This document shows positions 1 through 14,783 of a DNA stretch of 64,000 nucleotides, piece by piece. The notes beneath the pieces were generated by a model. That model was not told where the DNA came from. It did no database searches and worked only from the letters and a program-made list of their open reading frames with translations. This DNA comes from Impatiens glandulifera. Its lineage: Eukaryota > Streptophyta > Magnoliopsida > Ericales > Balsaminaceae. Location: contig NC_061863.1 of NCBI RefSeq assembly GCF_907164915.1, forward strand, positions 4,332,340 to 4,396,339, given 5' to 3'. Made by a program: the position numbers and the translations under genes. Position 1 is the first letter of the stretch. Every line of letters begins with the position of its first letter.

Positions 1-139
1 TTTTTAAAATTCTAATTATAATAAAAAATCCTACAATCATCATTTTATTAATCCTATTACTCAATTTATTAAAAAGAATAATTAAAAAATAATTATTTTA
101 TACTTATATATTCATTACATTCAAGTTTTCTTATAAAAG

Positions 140-201
<62 letters not shown>

Positions 202-2803
202 CTTAAAATAAACACAAATCAAGACTTCTTAATTCAATTTTATTTTAATAAAACAAAAAAGTTGAAACCTTAAAAAAAGATAGAATTGATTGATAGGATA
301 AAGAAAAAAATAAAATAAATAATCTCAAAATTTAAAATTGTTATGACAAGTTGATGCTCACCAAACAATGATAGCTGGAAACAAATAGGCTAAAGACCAA
401 ATCAAAGTTACCATCATAAAACTGAAAAATGGCAATTAAGTATCACAATGTCAATAAAAAAAGTATTATATATTTGTTCTCTTCTTTAATTTATAAATTC
501 ATAATTAAAAATCTAACTCAAAATCTTTATTCTCCTATCAAGACTCTTCACATCTACATAAATGAATTATTGTAAAAAAAATTATGAAATAATTACTAAT
601 TTGATTAATTTATGTGTTTCAATGGTTAGAGATTAAGGATTTTTTTTCAAATTTGAATTATTTAAATAAATCAAATCAATTCATTACATATTTTTACTTT
701 TTTTAATATTTATCGTATTACTCAATCTATCAATAAAAATATTAATATACTTTATTTTAAATTATTAAATTTATTTTATTAACATATATTAAAATTCTAT
801 AATATTTTATAAAAAATAAAAAATAAATTTTGCAACTCTTCAAAATCATTGTTAATAATTATCATTTTTTTTCCTCCAAATAAAATAAAATAATTTATCT
901 TTTTTTTATTATTTTTTTCAATTAATGTGATTGTAATCATTTCCTCTCTCATCTAATATATTTTATCATAATTTCCTCTTCTCTTTCGTTGTCTAAATAT
1001 ATATCTGAACAGAACTTGTTTGAAACAAAGAAAATTTCCAAATTTTTATTAATAGATAAATAAGATTTTTTTTTGGTAAATATGATATGAGAATTTAAAA
1101 AGTTTGAGTGTATACTGTATACTACTTTTATGAAATGAAACTGTTTGTAAAATTAAAGATTATTACAGTTTAATTTAGATAAATAAGTTCTGATTTCTTT
1201 TAATAGATTAAATAATATATATAGAGAGAAGACAAATATTTATTTTTAAAATGGTGGTTCAAATAAAATTGATCTAAGATTTAAATTATTTAATCACTGA
1301 GTGTGATGTTTATTACTCATTTTGTATTTATAACTGAAAATAAATTAAAGATTTTTGTAGCCACATCATATATACAAATTTATAATGAAATCAATCTGAA
1401 CAAATAAGCTAAATTTTATTTTGCCAGAAATTTGTATACCTTTTAAAACTAGTTAAGAAATTATCCTTTGAATATTGTGGAGAATAACTCACTAAGATAG
1501 AAATGATACTTTATAATTGAATAACTAAGTATTGATAAAATTTAAAATTAACATCTCAATATTAAATTTTGAAAGACTTAAATATTTAGAAATAAAAAAT
1601 TAAATTATTCAAATAAAAATATTTAAACTTTAAATATTAATATTTAAATTAATTTAATATTATCTATATATAAATATTAAATAATTAATAATTAAAATAT
1701 AATATATATAGTTTTAATTTGTATATTAAACATGTAATATTTTTTTTTTCATTCCTCTTTTTTTTCTCTCATAAATCTGATCAAATTTTATTTATTTTAA
1801 ATAATATTCAAAATTAATCTTGTAATATGGAGAATCTGATACATAATAATAAAATATATAAAAACTTAATACAACTTTATATATACTAATGTATTAAATT
1901 TTTTTCTTTTTTCTAAAATAAATTAAATATTTTAATTTTTAACATATTTTAACATCTATTATACATTATTAAACAAAATTTTAATATATTAAATGATTTT
2001 TATTCAATATTTCAAATTCGGATTCTAGCTTGTACTAAGATATTTTGAAGATCAATTTGGCCAAAACAAAATGTAATTATTTATGAAGTCAATATTAAGC
2101 TAATTTGAAAATAGTTATTTAATAAAAATATATAAATTATTTAAAAATATAATTAGATGGGTGAGTTTATAGTAAAATCTAAAAAAAAAAAACATCATAC
2201 AAGTGAGAATTAGATCTGAAACTGAGTCAGAATTTAGAGAAGAAAAAATTGATATATTATTAAATTAGATAATATTTTATAGCATAACTTAATCATCACA
2301 CATATATTCAAATGAGATTGGTTACAATGAATGCAAAAATTTAATATAATACATCACACATTATAATTATGACAAACTAAGAACATAAAATTCTCATTCT
2401 AATTTGAATTCAAATGAAAACCCAAGAAAATCCAAATATTTTCAAATATATAATAGTCAATTAAATGTATATATATAAATAAAATCATAATCTATAAAAA
2501 CTGGTACATGTATATGTATAGTTGCTGCTTTGTCAAATCACAATAACACCAGAAATCAATAATCACCAAATCATCATCCTAGAGGGTGGTTTCTAAGTTC
2601 TAACTAAAGAAAAAAAAACACAAGTTTTTTGTATAATTAATCTATACACCACTCTAGGTTTAAATCTTCTAGCAGTTAAACCAACCAACCCAATTCAATC
2701 TCACTAATGCAATAATTCAAATCCTACCCCATTCCTTCCTATATCCCACCTCTACATTATAATCAACAAACCATACAAAAAATTAATATTAGAGATCAAG
2801 AAC
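1..2803. other. AT-rich gene-free DNA
   Basis: I see no exon-like reading frame and no recognisable element here apart from a TA microsatellite. The stretch lies downstream of the minus-strand bromodomain gene, so its right end (about 2500-2803) probably holds that gene's 3' UTR and polyadenylation region. Confidence 0.6.
142..199. repeat. TA dinucleotide microsatellite
   Basis: An uninterrupted alternating AT run of nearly 60 bp, seen directly in the sequence. Similar runs recur across the window. Confidence 0.95.
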
Positions 2804-5800
2804 TCACAGTTGCAATGCTAGATCTGGTTGCTGCTTAGAAGAAGAAGAAGATCCGGTATTTAGATCTGGAGCAGCAACTGGAAGTGAATATTGTCGCTCA
2901 ATAGAATTCTGCTGATACTTCTGAAAAGAAGATGGATTATGACCATTACAGTCGGAAGGTTTCTCTTGCTGATGGATGAATTCTCCTCCGTAACTTAATT
3001 CATTGGTATTCAGGCCTGAATTGGGTATGGCTAAATGCGGTTGGGCGTCGAAAAGTGAATTGATTGGAGATTTTTGCTGCTCCGATAAGATAGGTGGTGT
3101 CTGTTGTGAAGATTCCTCTTTTTCACCTACCCATCCAGGTCCAAACTTCACGCCGGAAGGTAAAACACTCTCGATTTTCTTAGAAGCTATTTTCCAAGCC
3201 AACGGCCCAAGGTTTGCTGCGAAACGAGCAAGACTTCTTGAATATCCATGCTCCACATGTACACCTACCTGAGTTCATAATGTTTTTTTTTGTTATGGGA
3301 AATTTTCAATGTGATAAATGAACAAAAGAAATCTACATCAAGCTATTTATTTTTTTAAGACCAGGGTTTATTCCCAAGAGGAAGCTAGCACGACCCATCC
3401 TCCAATCAGAGGGTTCTTAGACAAAACTATTTCCACTTGAGCTACTGAGCTACTTTGTGGCTAAAAATTGTGATCACTACAAACTTATAGACCACAATCC
3501 AAAATTGGGCAAAAATTGAGGCACATTTTCTTTCCTAAACATTCCTATGTCCCCAGGAAAGCAAGAAGAGTTACACTTTGATGATCAGATCATTCTTATC
3601 CTCCCAGGAAACAGTTTAATCTTGAAAATATTGGCTTCATTTTAAAAATATCATTTCTCCAGATTTCTCAACGGGTGTCACATTTGAAAACAGGATTTAT
3701 TTGACCTTAGTCTAACAAATATTCATAATTATGCTCTGTTCCAATAGTTTATCACAGGAAGTTAGTCTAGAATATATTTTTTCAAGCAAATGAATCTAGG
3801 AGAATTACATTCTAAAATTATGAAACCAAAATTTTAAGCTTCTTCATAGAGTAGAGAAAATGAGTCTTATCCACATAAGTTGAAATTAATAGCACAGGGT
3901 GGGAAGAAACCAATTTAAGGAGTTGAAATTAATTGCACATGTAAGTATTGAAAAGTCGGGATGTAATCAAATGATCAAGGCAATAATAGGAATCAATCAT
4001 TAACACATACCCCCATTAAACGATTGGTTTGCCCATTGAGGGAAGTCAACATATATGGATCATCGCCTAGAGTTGATGCTTGAGAGAGCTTATATGTGGA
4101 ACGCTTGTTCTCATCTAGCATAAACGTTTTCTTTACATGTTTTGCCTCAGCCTTCAAAACAGAAGCTGCATAAGAAAAATCATGAAAATGAAATCTGTAA
4201 TTACAAGCCTTTTCGGAAAGTGATATTTTGTCATAATCACGTTTAAAAATTGCTAAAGTGAAGGAGATTTTTTGTTTGCATTTGGTATGAAAAGTGTGAT
4301 TGAATTAGATGAAACATTTTTACGTGAAAAGTGGTTAAGAAAAAAGGTGAAAAGTGTATAGAAAAAGTTATTTTTTGCCAAATTTTATAGATCATGCTAA
4401 TTCGATGACCAAATTTTGCCAAAAGATATCTTTTTTGATTTTTTATCACTTCGATATATGTGGATACCAAAAAAGCAGATAGCGTGAATATGGACCAGCA
4501 TACGACTGATTTGGAAGTTGGAAAGAATTAACGTAACCAAACCTGGAAATTCGGTATTCCAATCTGAAGCCCAATCATGATAGACCTCATTGCCTCCAGA
4601 TAGATGAGAAGGTCCCACATATACATCATTAGGGCGGAATTTGTATGACATCGGCCCTTTTCTTAGATTGTAGTTGTTTGAGCCCGAGGCATTCTGATTC
4701 TCACCTCCTGTATTAGGAGTGGCATCGGATGAAGATTCAGGACCACAACGTGCAAGTGATGGAGGACTGGAAAATTCCTTCTTCAAATTCTTGGTGGGAG
4801 GCCTGCCTCTTCTAACAACTTTTGGCTGTGGTTCGCCTTCTTCATTAACTTCTTTCAAATTATCAAAATCACGTTTTGCCAGCTCTTGTATGGTCTTTGC
4901 CTAGTGAAATATTTCATAATCAATTCAAAAATTAAACAATTTTTCTAAAAGAAGTCTATTTTAGAAATGAACAAACCTGCCGAAAATAGACAGTGTCGGA
5001 AGCATTATATTGCATTGCATTTGCACATATCAGGAAAACATCGGCCTATAAAACGACAAAAAATAAGATCAACACCTGTCACAAATAGAGGAACTTGAAA
5101 AATATACCAAATAAATGCCTGACTTGATAAGTTTTTCCTATAAACACTCTTAGGCATAAAGGAAAATTCATCATCAGTTATTAAAATCAAAATTTTAGGA
5201 AATGATGTATTACATAATAAAATATGCAAAGACAGTTAGAAAGTTGAGGCTCTAGAAGTAGAGCTTGTTTAATGTAGGGTTATTTGAAAATATTCCGTTT
5301 AATGCAAAAAGTGGTTTATTTGGATTATTAAATGACTAAAAAAGAAGGAAGGCGAGAAAATATGAGCACACAGCTCCACCGACCAAACTGCTTTGAGCTT
5401 TGATTCATTTTTTGTTGTAGTAAATGCAGTAACTTTCGTGGAAGGCCCCAAAAGTGCACTTCAAAAACACAGTTACAATGCTAAAGTCACCACTACTATT
5501 AGTTCACATTTAACATATCCTTCTAACTGAAACCGAAGAACAAGTCATAACCTTTTGACAAGCATTTTTTAAGTTTCAACTAGTTAAGCCATTTGTCAGA
5601 AATCACTTCACTCAACACCAAACTAGCAAATCAACCTAGCAGCTTCCATATTCAGAACTTCAAACAAAAAATGACAAGGGGAAGCATGCATTATTGTCAA
5701 AAGTAAAACTAGGATTTAAGCATTTTGAAAGTCAAGCTAATTGGTTCCTTGAATAACAAATACATTTGAAAAATATTAAAACATATATAGTGGAAATTTT

Positions 5801-8502
5801 GGAAAAAAAAATCTCCACCTCATTAATTTCATGGGACACAATCTTGTGGGGTCCCTTTTTCTTCTATTTTGTTGGCTTACAACAATGACATTTTACATTA
5901 ATGATCTAGAAAATAATGTATTACTGATATTTCTGAAAAAGTACAATCTCTATAATATTGCACCCATAAATGAGGCAAGTTATCACATACTGTATAACCA
6001 TTTTCAATTGATTCTAAAAAGCTTATGTTTTTTCCAATAGTTCAAATCAATGGAATCATCAAAATCTTTTCCTATAACAATCATCAAGACGATATTGTAC
6101 CAAGAGGATAAACACCCAATTAGTTTAGATAACTATGATTAATATATAAATATTGTTATTAATTTATAGTTAACCGATTAAGATAATTATGTTAATCAAT
6201 TACGATTTAATACATAATTATCTAATTAGGTAGATTACAATATATATGTGTGTGTTGATTGCAAGTGTGTAAATACGACAAGACGATATTGATAAGCAAT
6301 TCAATTGAAGAAATCTTGGCTTCTTATCCTCCATTCCTTTTTTTAAGAATTTCATTAAAATACTACTATCAAGCAAAGCCTGAGTCAATTGTAGAAATAC
6401 AACAACTTGTTTCACAATATAAGAAACCACCTAGGCAGCATTACAGAATGAACAAAAACTACAAAAATATGTGGGAAGTCTAATTCAAGGGAAAAAACAT
6501 GTGACATAATACCCGCGTGTGTCTTTCCCAAATTTGTTGGGTCGTCGGGGGTCACCCAAACCCTAATTGAAAACGCAAGTGTTTATTTCCATCCAGATGT
6601 TAAAACAAAAACTTATCTTTAGACTCAAACTCCACAGCACAAGTAATTGCCTTGGGTAGCAATAAATATCAACTTCATGGATGGCATCAAGAATTCCCAC
6701 AGAAACATAATGCAGTCAGGAGGAAACGTGTGAGCATCTTGGAGGAAAATAGAAGACATGAAGTTTGAGATCAACACAATTATCTTCCTCGAGCAGCAGA
6801 ATGAGGCAGTTGGGGACTATAATAATACCAAGTTCACATAGATATACTCACATGTACATGTACTAGGAAAGACATTAAACAGGGACACTTGAACTAATTC
6901 CAGACATTATCTAAGAACTCAAATATATAGGCAAAGAGATACAGTTGAATAACACACAGAAAGAAAAATCAGCAGAAGATACCTCAAATTCTTCAAACTT
7001 GGTATAGATCCCATCCTCAAGTTTATTTCTCAGAGTCCCAAAATCCATGGGGTTTTCTATGATCTCATGGTAGTCGGGCAGCTGCACAAAAGGATGTCTA
7101 TTAACCAAAAGAAATAGAGCATTACTCAATCATAGTACAAGACCTTGTCAATGAAAGAAGCACCTCATTTGGATCAACAGGCTCAGAGAAGACCCCATAT
7201 GTGTCCTTCCTGCAGGAGAATAGATGAACCCGCAAAGTTACTAGCTTTCTAAGATGAAATCCAATAGTGCAACTTTACGAATTTCCTTTTAAAAAAAGGA
7301 ATCAATCATACTTTCGAAGTCTGTCAATAATGAAAATCAACAACTTTTTGTCTGGTAAAGGTGTTGTGGGGCCTGGATTCAACGAATTCCCTGTCCAAAA
7401 AATAACAGAAATTACCAAAGAAGTGTAAGAATTACATTGTGTTCTCATAAGCTTTATGTACTGGGAATTCCATGCAAACTGAATTTTCTTCAAGAATGAT
7501 GGGAATTGATTGATACCATGTACAGCAACAGTCGCTTTCTGGAACTTTTTATCCTAAAAATTCATTGAAAACCAAGTGTAAATAAGTAAGATAAAAAACC
7601 CATACTTTAACTTGGAAACACAGGATGAAGTTAATATTTATTAAGGAAAGGTCATAACTAGCTAAAAGCATATATATTTAAATGTTTTTATTTCATATTT
7701 TTAAACAGTTACAGTCAACAAGATCTGAGATTAATTCAGAACACTACTTAAGGAAAGGACAAACCCAATCTTTTCATTTCACATGACAAGAATGAAGATT
7801 TTGTATATACATATATTTCATGCAGATACATCAAAGCAATTAGATATATATTAAATAAGCTTTTAGTTATACTATTTTGAAGAAACTCAAACCCATATAA
7901 CATTGACCCAGTCAAAGCACATGGACTCAGTTTCTAATCTTTTGAAAAATGCCACTAAAGAAGTTTATAGTAACGCGCGAAAGCAAAAGCTGGAATCTTT
8001 TTGGGAAGCAAATTCTAATATCTATAATTGGAGAAACGAGAATGTGCACCTGAGCAGACGCGTGAAGGGTTCTAGATCTGCCTCCCCCGGCATTGATCTT
8101 CTGTTTCTTAATAGACATTTCATGATTGTCTTCATCAGCGCTCGATTCATGGCCAACTGAGGCCGAATTGTGGGAAAGAGAATTGATGCAATGTTGATGA
8201 TTAGAAGAAGGGAGGAAACGACCAACGAGCTTGACCTTCTTCTCCTTCCGCTCGTCGTCATCATCATCATCATCATCATCATCTCCTCCGGTTCTACCAG
8301 CGTCAATTTCATCGGAATTGGGGTTCCGGGTAGCGGATCGATGGGTGGGTGTGTTGAAATTAGGTTTAGAAGAAATTAGGGTTTGGCGATGTAAATTGTC
8401 TTGTTGAAGAGCGCGTTTTTGGAGATCTAAGAGAGATGGGCGTCCTTTCTTCTTCTTCGTCTTCGTCTTCGTCTTCACTTCTGTGGTTGATACCTTACCC
8501 AT
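2804..8502 (-). CDS. Bromodomain protein, BRD1/2/13 type
   Basis: Nine exons, minus strand: 8050-8502, 7517-7553, 7312-7390, 7164-7209, 6983-7081, 4977-5045, 4543-4900, 4011-4165, 2804-3268. They join in frame to 586 residues. The start MGKVSTTEV is followed by a Lys/Thr-rich basic stretch, a run of ten Asp and further basic clusters. The bromodomain lies at about residues 172-275 and is built from exons 3 to 7. It has the PDYHEIIENPMDF segment (ZA loop and helix A) and the acetyl-lysine-binding Asn in MQYNASD (about residue 252). A GRPP AT-hook-like motif follows, then a plant-specific C-terminus ending in PDLALQL. In Arabidopsis such proteins are subunits of BRM-containing SWI/SNF complexes and read acetylated histones. 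The intron at 5046-6982 is unusually long. No disabling change is visible, so I take it as intact. The exact paralogue is uncertain. Confidence 0.93.
3351..3475 (-). repeat. Possible SINE remnant in BRD intron 8
   Basis: On the minus strand the segment TAGCTCAAGTGG (3433-3444) fits the Pol III A-box consensus, and text typical of plant tRNA-derived SINEs follows. The B box is poor and no A-tail or target duplication was found, so this is only a possible diverged fragment. Confidence 0.3.
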
Positions 8503-9169
8503 GTCTCCGCCTGGTTTCTTTTCTCTCTCCTCCCTTTTGGACCCTCTTTTCTCTCACTTCCTCTCTTAACCCCTCCTCGTTATTACATTCTATTTTTTAT
8601 ATATATTTATTCAAAATTTCTTATTTGGAATTAGTAGTATTTCCTAAAACTTCTATTAAATTTAGCAGGTTTTGTAATTCTATTTTTTATTTTGTGAATT
8701 TTTTTAAAACCATAATTATCAAATTGAATCCCAATCGAGATTTTAGAAATTTTATTTTATTTTAACTATTTCAAAAGTAGATAACTTATTATTTATTGTA
8801 AATAAATAAAATATGCATATATATTATTAATTTAGCTGAATTAAACAAATTGAAGCTTTTATTATATATATTTTTAAAAATTCGGTATTTAAAATAAATT
8901 CATTAAAATTAGTTGATTAAATTATTGATATTAATCTTTTGTTTATTTAGTATGTTACATATATAATAAATTAATTATTTTTAAAATTGTTAAAAATAAA
9001 ACCTAAGTATTATTTATATACTTTAATAATATAGAGTTTTAAATTGTAAAATAAAAAATATAAAAAAAGGGTTTCGTGAAATTTCAATTGATTGAGTTGA
9101 AGAACAATCATTTAATAAATGAACAATTATAAAAAAAAAAACATGTTTACAATATAATTTAAAAATAAT

Positions 9170-9510
9170 AATTTATTTTTATCAACTTTTCACTTAAAAT
9201 ATTTTAAAAATTATACACACTTTTAGCATAATATTTTTAATTAAAATTATTTTTATTTATGGAAATTTTAAAAGTGATTTTATATTTATTACGATAAAAT
9301 ATTAGTATATGAAAAGGTCATTATTTTTTATTTTATTGAAAAGTAATTTAAATATTTTTTTTTGTTGATATATTTGAATTATTTGTCAAAACAATAGCTT
9401 TTGAGATATATTACAATTACAACGTTACACTATTTGAATTATTTGTCAATATTATATTATTGTAATTATTTTATTTAAATTAATATATAAATATTTATTT
9501 ATGTATTATT
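9170..9510. repeat. Diverged direct repeat, left copy
   Basis: Shares a long string of matches in the same order and orientation with 10895-11180, for example AGTGATTTTATATTTATTA and the segment around ATATAAATATTTATTTATG. The copies are clearly diverged. They bracket the inverted-repeat elements at 9577-10633. They could be an old segmental duplication or flanks of a transposon family. Confidence 0.6.
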
Positions 9511-9576
9511 TATAATTACTGTTTTTAAATAAATTGTTTTTACTTATATTTTTTAGAGAAATGATTGGGAGAGGGA

Positions 9577-9727
9577 ATTTGAGAAAAGGAATGATATGCC
9601 ACAATTTGATTAGTTAAAAAAAATAACAAAATTTCTCTTTCTTCTCTCTCCTCACCTTTTATCTTTTTTCAACCACATCATTCCCTCTCTCATTCCCTCT
9701 CTCAAATTCCCTCCACCTATTACTCCT
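9577..9727. repeat. MITE-like inverted-repeat element
   Basis: The left arm (about 9577-9618) reads GAGGGAATTTGAGAAAAGG. The right arm (about 9674-9727) contains its near reverse complement, with an internal duplication of the CTCATTCCCTCT text. The arms are separated by about 55 bp of AT-rich sequence. A short element with no coding capacity and long imperfect terminal inverted repeats fits a MITE. Target duplications were not resolved. Confidence 0.55.
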
Positions 9728-9757
9728 CATTTTTTTTATTTAGATAAAAGAATAAAT

Positions 9758-10633
9758 GGTCCAATTACCATTTGAGGCTCGAAAAATTTAGAATAATTTT
9801 ACTAAATAAGGCTAGAACTTTGAGTTAAACCATCTAAATATAATTCAAAGATTTTAGGTTCACAATATCGCAATGCTTTTAGGTTCACCTAATAGCTAGA
9901 AACACTTTATGTCCCCAAAGTTTAATTGTCTTGATATTGTGTCAATCCAATAAATGATTAATGTTGTTAGAAATGTGCTAGTTAATGCTAAATTTTTATC
10001 CCAAGAATCATGCTAGATTCTAGTACTCGGTTATTCATTGTCCTCAATCTAGTTTTCAAGCTAGATTATATTTTATTCATTGAAGATGAAATACTAGAAG
10101 CATGAACTGTTTTTTTAATTTTCAAAAGATTAGAACTTTTAGCAAGAAGTTGAACATGATGGGATTGCTGACCAATTTGCCTATGGTGCAATTCTTCAAG
10201 AATATTTGGTTTTGTATACATTTGACACAACTGATAAAAGCTTTAACTTATTATCCAACATATAAAAGGGAAGGATGTAGTTTCATAAAGTCTATCAATC
10301 TGATAATTAAATGTTACTGTTATAATCAATTTAGGGAGAAATATATTAGTGATTAATATATAGAATTGTAAAAGAGGAAAATGAGATGTAAGAAGATGAG
10401 TTTGTTGGAGAGAATGTGTGTCAGTGGGAATGAAGAAGATGAGAGAAGTTTAGTTTAAATTAATTAATAAACAGGTGGAACTAAATAAAAAAAAAAATAT
10501 TGCCACATCATTTAAAACAAACGCAATAAAGCAGTATACGCAGTTTGTGAAAGAGTAATGGAAAAATAATTGATAGTTCGAGCTCTATTTGATAAAATCA
10601 TCTGAAGTTCGAGTCTCAAATGGTAATTGGACC
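9758..10633. mobile_element. Non-autonomous DNA transposon with TIRs
   Basis: A perfect 19 bp inverted repeat, GGTCCAATTACCATTTGAG at 9758-9776 and its reverse complement at 10615-10633, continues as an imperfect match for about 60 further bases inward on both sides (to about 9820 and 10573). The roughly 0.9 kb between has no transposase-like frame. Structure and size suggest a deletion derivative or MITE of a cut-and-paste transposon. The superfamily was not determined because no clear target duplication is visible. Confidence 0.6.
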
Positions 10634-10894
10634 AAAAATAAATAAATATTAAATATAAAAAAAATTATTTGAAACTAATACATACTTGATTTTATTTCTC
10701 TTTTTGTTTTGAAATAAGAAGCAATTTTTTTTATTATAAACTGAATCTCTTCACTTTTTTATATAAATAATGAATTTGATTAGAAAGTAATAATAATATC
10801 TATATAAAAAATATTGTAATAATTTTTTTATATAAAGAATGAATTAAAAAATATATTTGATAATATATCTAAAATTTATTAAAAACATTAATAC

Positions 10895-11180
10895 TTTTAA
10901 TCAAATTTTCACTTTAAAAATATTTTATTAATTTTGTTCACACAAGTAGCATCAAATTTGATTAAAATTATTTTTTCTTTTTGGAATTTTTAAAAGTGAT
11001 TTTATATTTATTATGATATTTCATATTAGTATAGGAAAATATCATTATTAATATTTCTTATTTTATTAGAAAGTAATTCATATATTAGAATTAAAACGTT
11101 ACACTATTTGAATTAGTTGTCTAAATTATATTATTGTAATATGTTATTTAAATTAATATATAAATATTTATTTATGTCCC
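10895..11180. repeat. Diverged direct repeat, right copy
   Basis: Partner of the segment at 9170-9510. The match begins around AAAATATTTTATTAATTTTG and runs to the ATTTATTTATGTCCCC region. Confidence 0.6.
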
Positions 11181-11433
11181 CATTTTGATCCCTTCTATGT
11201 ACAATTTAGTTTAACTTTTTATATTTGTCTTCTTTTATAATTTTTTATTTATTATTTTTTCAAATGGTATAGCGGGAGGAACAGTTGCAGAGAAATGATA
11301 AACAAGAGAAAGAATTTGTTTTAATTTTTAATTGATTAATTTTATTAAATAAAATTTGCATTCTATAGAAGATTAAAAAAATTGATATTTACTATATGAT
11401 TGATGATATTATTATTACTTACCGATGAAATTG

Positions 11434-11470
<37 letters not shown>

Positions 11471-14400
11471 GTGAAATGAAGGGACTAATTCATTTTCTAA
11501 TAAAAAGTTTGCTTTTTTTATTTCAATAAAGAAAAAGAAATTGCTCTTTCATTTTATAATTAATAAAATTTGATCTCTTCTCTCAAATTTTCACTTTTAT
11601 TTTTATTTTTTTCATTTTTAAATAAATGAGTAAAATTTTAACCACCCTCAAACCATCTTCGGTAAGGATAATTTTAATTATTGCACAATTTTATAGAGTT
11701 CTTCCTTTAACCGTCATCGTTTAATAATTCAAATGAATTAGTATATTAATGAATTTCAACAAATTAAACTATGGTTGAATCTGTTTGATAATTTTATTTT
11801 TATAAATTATTTATGCAATTTGATATTTAGATTATCAATTATTGATTTTGTAGATGTTATCTTTTATTATTTATTAATTAATTCTTCATGTATAACTCTT
11901 ATTTAAATTTAATGAGAATTAATAACTTATAAAATAAAAATAAAATATTTTATATAATAAAGTATTTATACCGAATAAGAATTTAAGATGATATATGCTT
12001 TATAAAGGAGAAGTTTTAAAAAACTGACCCTTTTAACTTTTAATAATTAAACTTATAAATTATAATTAAATCTAATCTTAATAATTAGCAATTTTCTGAT
12101 CAAATGGACTAACGATTTCAAATTTGGACCATTATACAGAAAGGCCCATCTTAATTTGTGTTTTTTTTTGTTTCTGATGCAGCAGTTTAGCCCAAATTGA
12201 CCGTTAATTTATTTTGGGCACCCATCTTCTAAGCCCAAAATTTTAGTTTCGGAATATTTATATTATATAAATTAAAATTTATATTAAAGATTTAATGTTT
12301 TAAATATATATATATATATATATATATATTTAAAAATGATTAAAGGTTTTAAAACCATAAAATTGTAAACATGAATTTGAATTTGAATTTGAATTTGGTA
12401 TGATTTGTGATTTCGTTTTTTTATAAGAATTTAATTTTTACTTAGTTCAATAGAATTCAACTAAATTAATTTTATTGATTAAAATATTATATATCCTTAT
12501 ATTATTTTAAAAAATGAAAAAATTAAATAAAAATTTGATAGGTCCCAACAAATTCAATACACATCACACGCGTGTCAACTTTATCCCATAGGCTGAATAA
12601 TGAGTTATTTAAATAACCTTATGTTATTTTAAAAGTTATAATAATGATAATGTTGATTTTTTTTTTTTTATAAAATAATTTAAAGTTATAATATGTGATG
12701 ATAAAATAAAATTAATAATTTAAAATAAATAATATTTTAATATTTTTTATTAATGAATTAAGTGATAAAATAAATAAAATAAATTATGTTTATTAGATTG
12801 AGATTATTTAATAATTTTACTCAAATAAAACCTTAGTTATAATGTATTTAATATATATTTTTTAATTAGTTTGTAATGGAAAAAATGATAAGGATATTGA
12901 TTGACAGCCTTTTAATTGTTGTATAAAAAAATAGAACTATTCTTTTTAATATATATTTATAAAAATTACAAATATAATAAAATATCTTTAGAAAACAAGT
13001 AAATTTAAGTTAATTAAACAACATAGAATACAAATTAAAAAATCACCTTAATAAATAAACAACTTTAAAAATCAAACAAAAATAATCTAAGCTAAACATG
13101 AATATAGTCACTTTTAACATTCTGAAACTTTAAACTAATTTAAAAAATATATTAAACAGTTCTTAAATTATTAGTTGTACTTTTTAGTATCCAATAATTG
13201 AATATAATTTATTTTAAAATTTTAAAAAGCTAACTCATATCTCCAATTTCACTTTATGCGCATTTTAAAAAAGAAATAGAATATAATTTTTTGATCATTC
13301 TCTTTTACAAATAAAAATAAAAATTAATATCAGACGGCTTATTTTCAAAATAGCGCAATAGGTTACAATCTTTATCACACTTCAATTTCTTTGAAACATT
13401 ATCCAAATTAAAATTGTAAGCATTTATTTATTTTTGTATAAGATTAATTTATATTTATATTATGGATCATATCTAAATAATATATGTTTATACTAATAAT
13501 TTAAATTATTATAATATATGTATACTAATAATAAAGATTATTATAATGTATTTTTTTTAATATAAATTATTTATAAATCGTGATTAGTATTATTTTGTTT
13601 CACATAATAATGAAAATCATTACATATGAAATAATAAAATATATATATATATATATTTTATAATACACTAAGACAAGATATTTACAATATTAGTTTATTA
13701 ATCATTATTTATCTTTCTAAAAAAATAAATTTTAGAGGATGAAAAGTTATTTTTTTCTTAGTTATTTATAACATTAGAGAATGATTCGTTTCTATTTATA
13801 TCTTTTAAATTTGAGTTGGTGCGGTATTTTTGTTCAATTTTATATTATGTTTAGTCGGATGGGTTGTTTGTATCTCATATCCGCCGATTGTTCTGTTGAT
13901 ATTTTCGAGTCTATATCCAATTTTATCAACAAAAGGGACGAAGATGCTAGATTTAAAGTTATTTCTCACTGTTTCAATAATGACTTATTTGAATTCATAT
14001 TCAATTTGGAGGCCTCTTACATGTATCTTTACTTTTTTTATGGGTTTTTATTATTTTGACCATGATTAGTTATTACTTGGTTTCGGCATTGTTTTTCAAC
14101 CCATAGGCAATGACAATTTTCACTACCGTTCATAATATTTGATAAATATTATTTAGATAACGCTTAATTGATTTGTCTGACTTTCTCTACTTTCTCACTC
14201 ATTTTATATAAACTTAAACGAGTTTGTCTTCGGAGTTCACCCTAAAAAACGCAAGATTATTGTGTCATCTTTTTTGTAATTTTAATTTTTATAAATTTGA
14301 TATATTCTTTAACATATAATTATCATTTAATTGGTTTGATTGTATAGATGTTATATTATATTATTTGTAAATTAGTTTTTTTTTTATGTAACTTTTCTTT

Positions 14401-14783
14401 TAAATTAATGAGAATTAATTTTTTATAAAAAAAAAAAAGACCAAATTGATTCTTAAGAGATAAAAGAGGTTATTCGTTCAATTTTTTTTATTAAAACGTC
14501 GGAACTGAGCATGCAATCGTACTAGTTTCCTATCCTAATAAAAAAATAATAATAATATAATTTTTATAAAAGAAAAAACAAAGTATATACGTACATTTTT
14601 AAGAGAAAAATGACAGACATGGGGCAACCTTTATTGCTGTCACTGAAATATTTGTCAAAATGGTAATAATTAAAAATAATCATTGATCATATTCCCACCA
14701 TATCAATTAAGCTTATCCATTCTAACACTATTATCATATACAATTTTTTACATTTTAATACTATTGTTCTATTACAAGAGATT

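Larger units (their letters stand above)
8503..14783. other. Gene-free AT-rich region with degenerate repeats
   Basis: Between the divergent BRD and TANGO2-like genes. It contains two inverted-repeat elements and a diverged duplication (listed separately), several short TA runs (for example near 11434-11464 and 12303-12330) and many A/T tracts. Open frames at 10102-10356 and 13781-14069 have no recognisable domain or exon-like context. The promoter of the BRD gene should lie just right of 8502, but I cannot point to a convincing TATA box. Confidence 0.6.

Noticed and set aside
13781..14069. Overlapping hydrophobic frames of 79 and 92 residues
   Set aside because: Two frames overlap in the same DNA, the composition is that of translated AT-rich sequence, and no family is recognisable.
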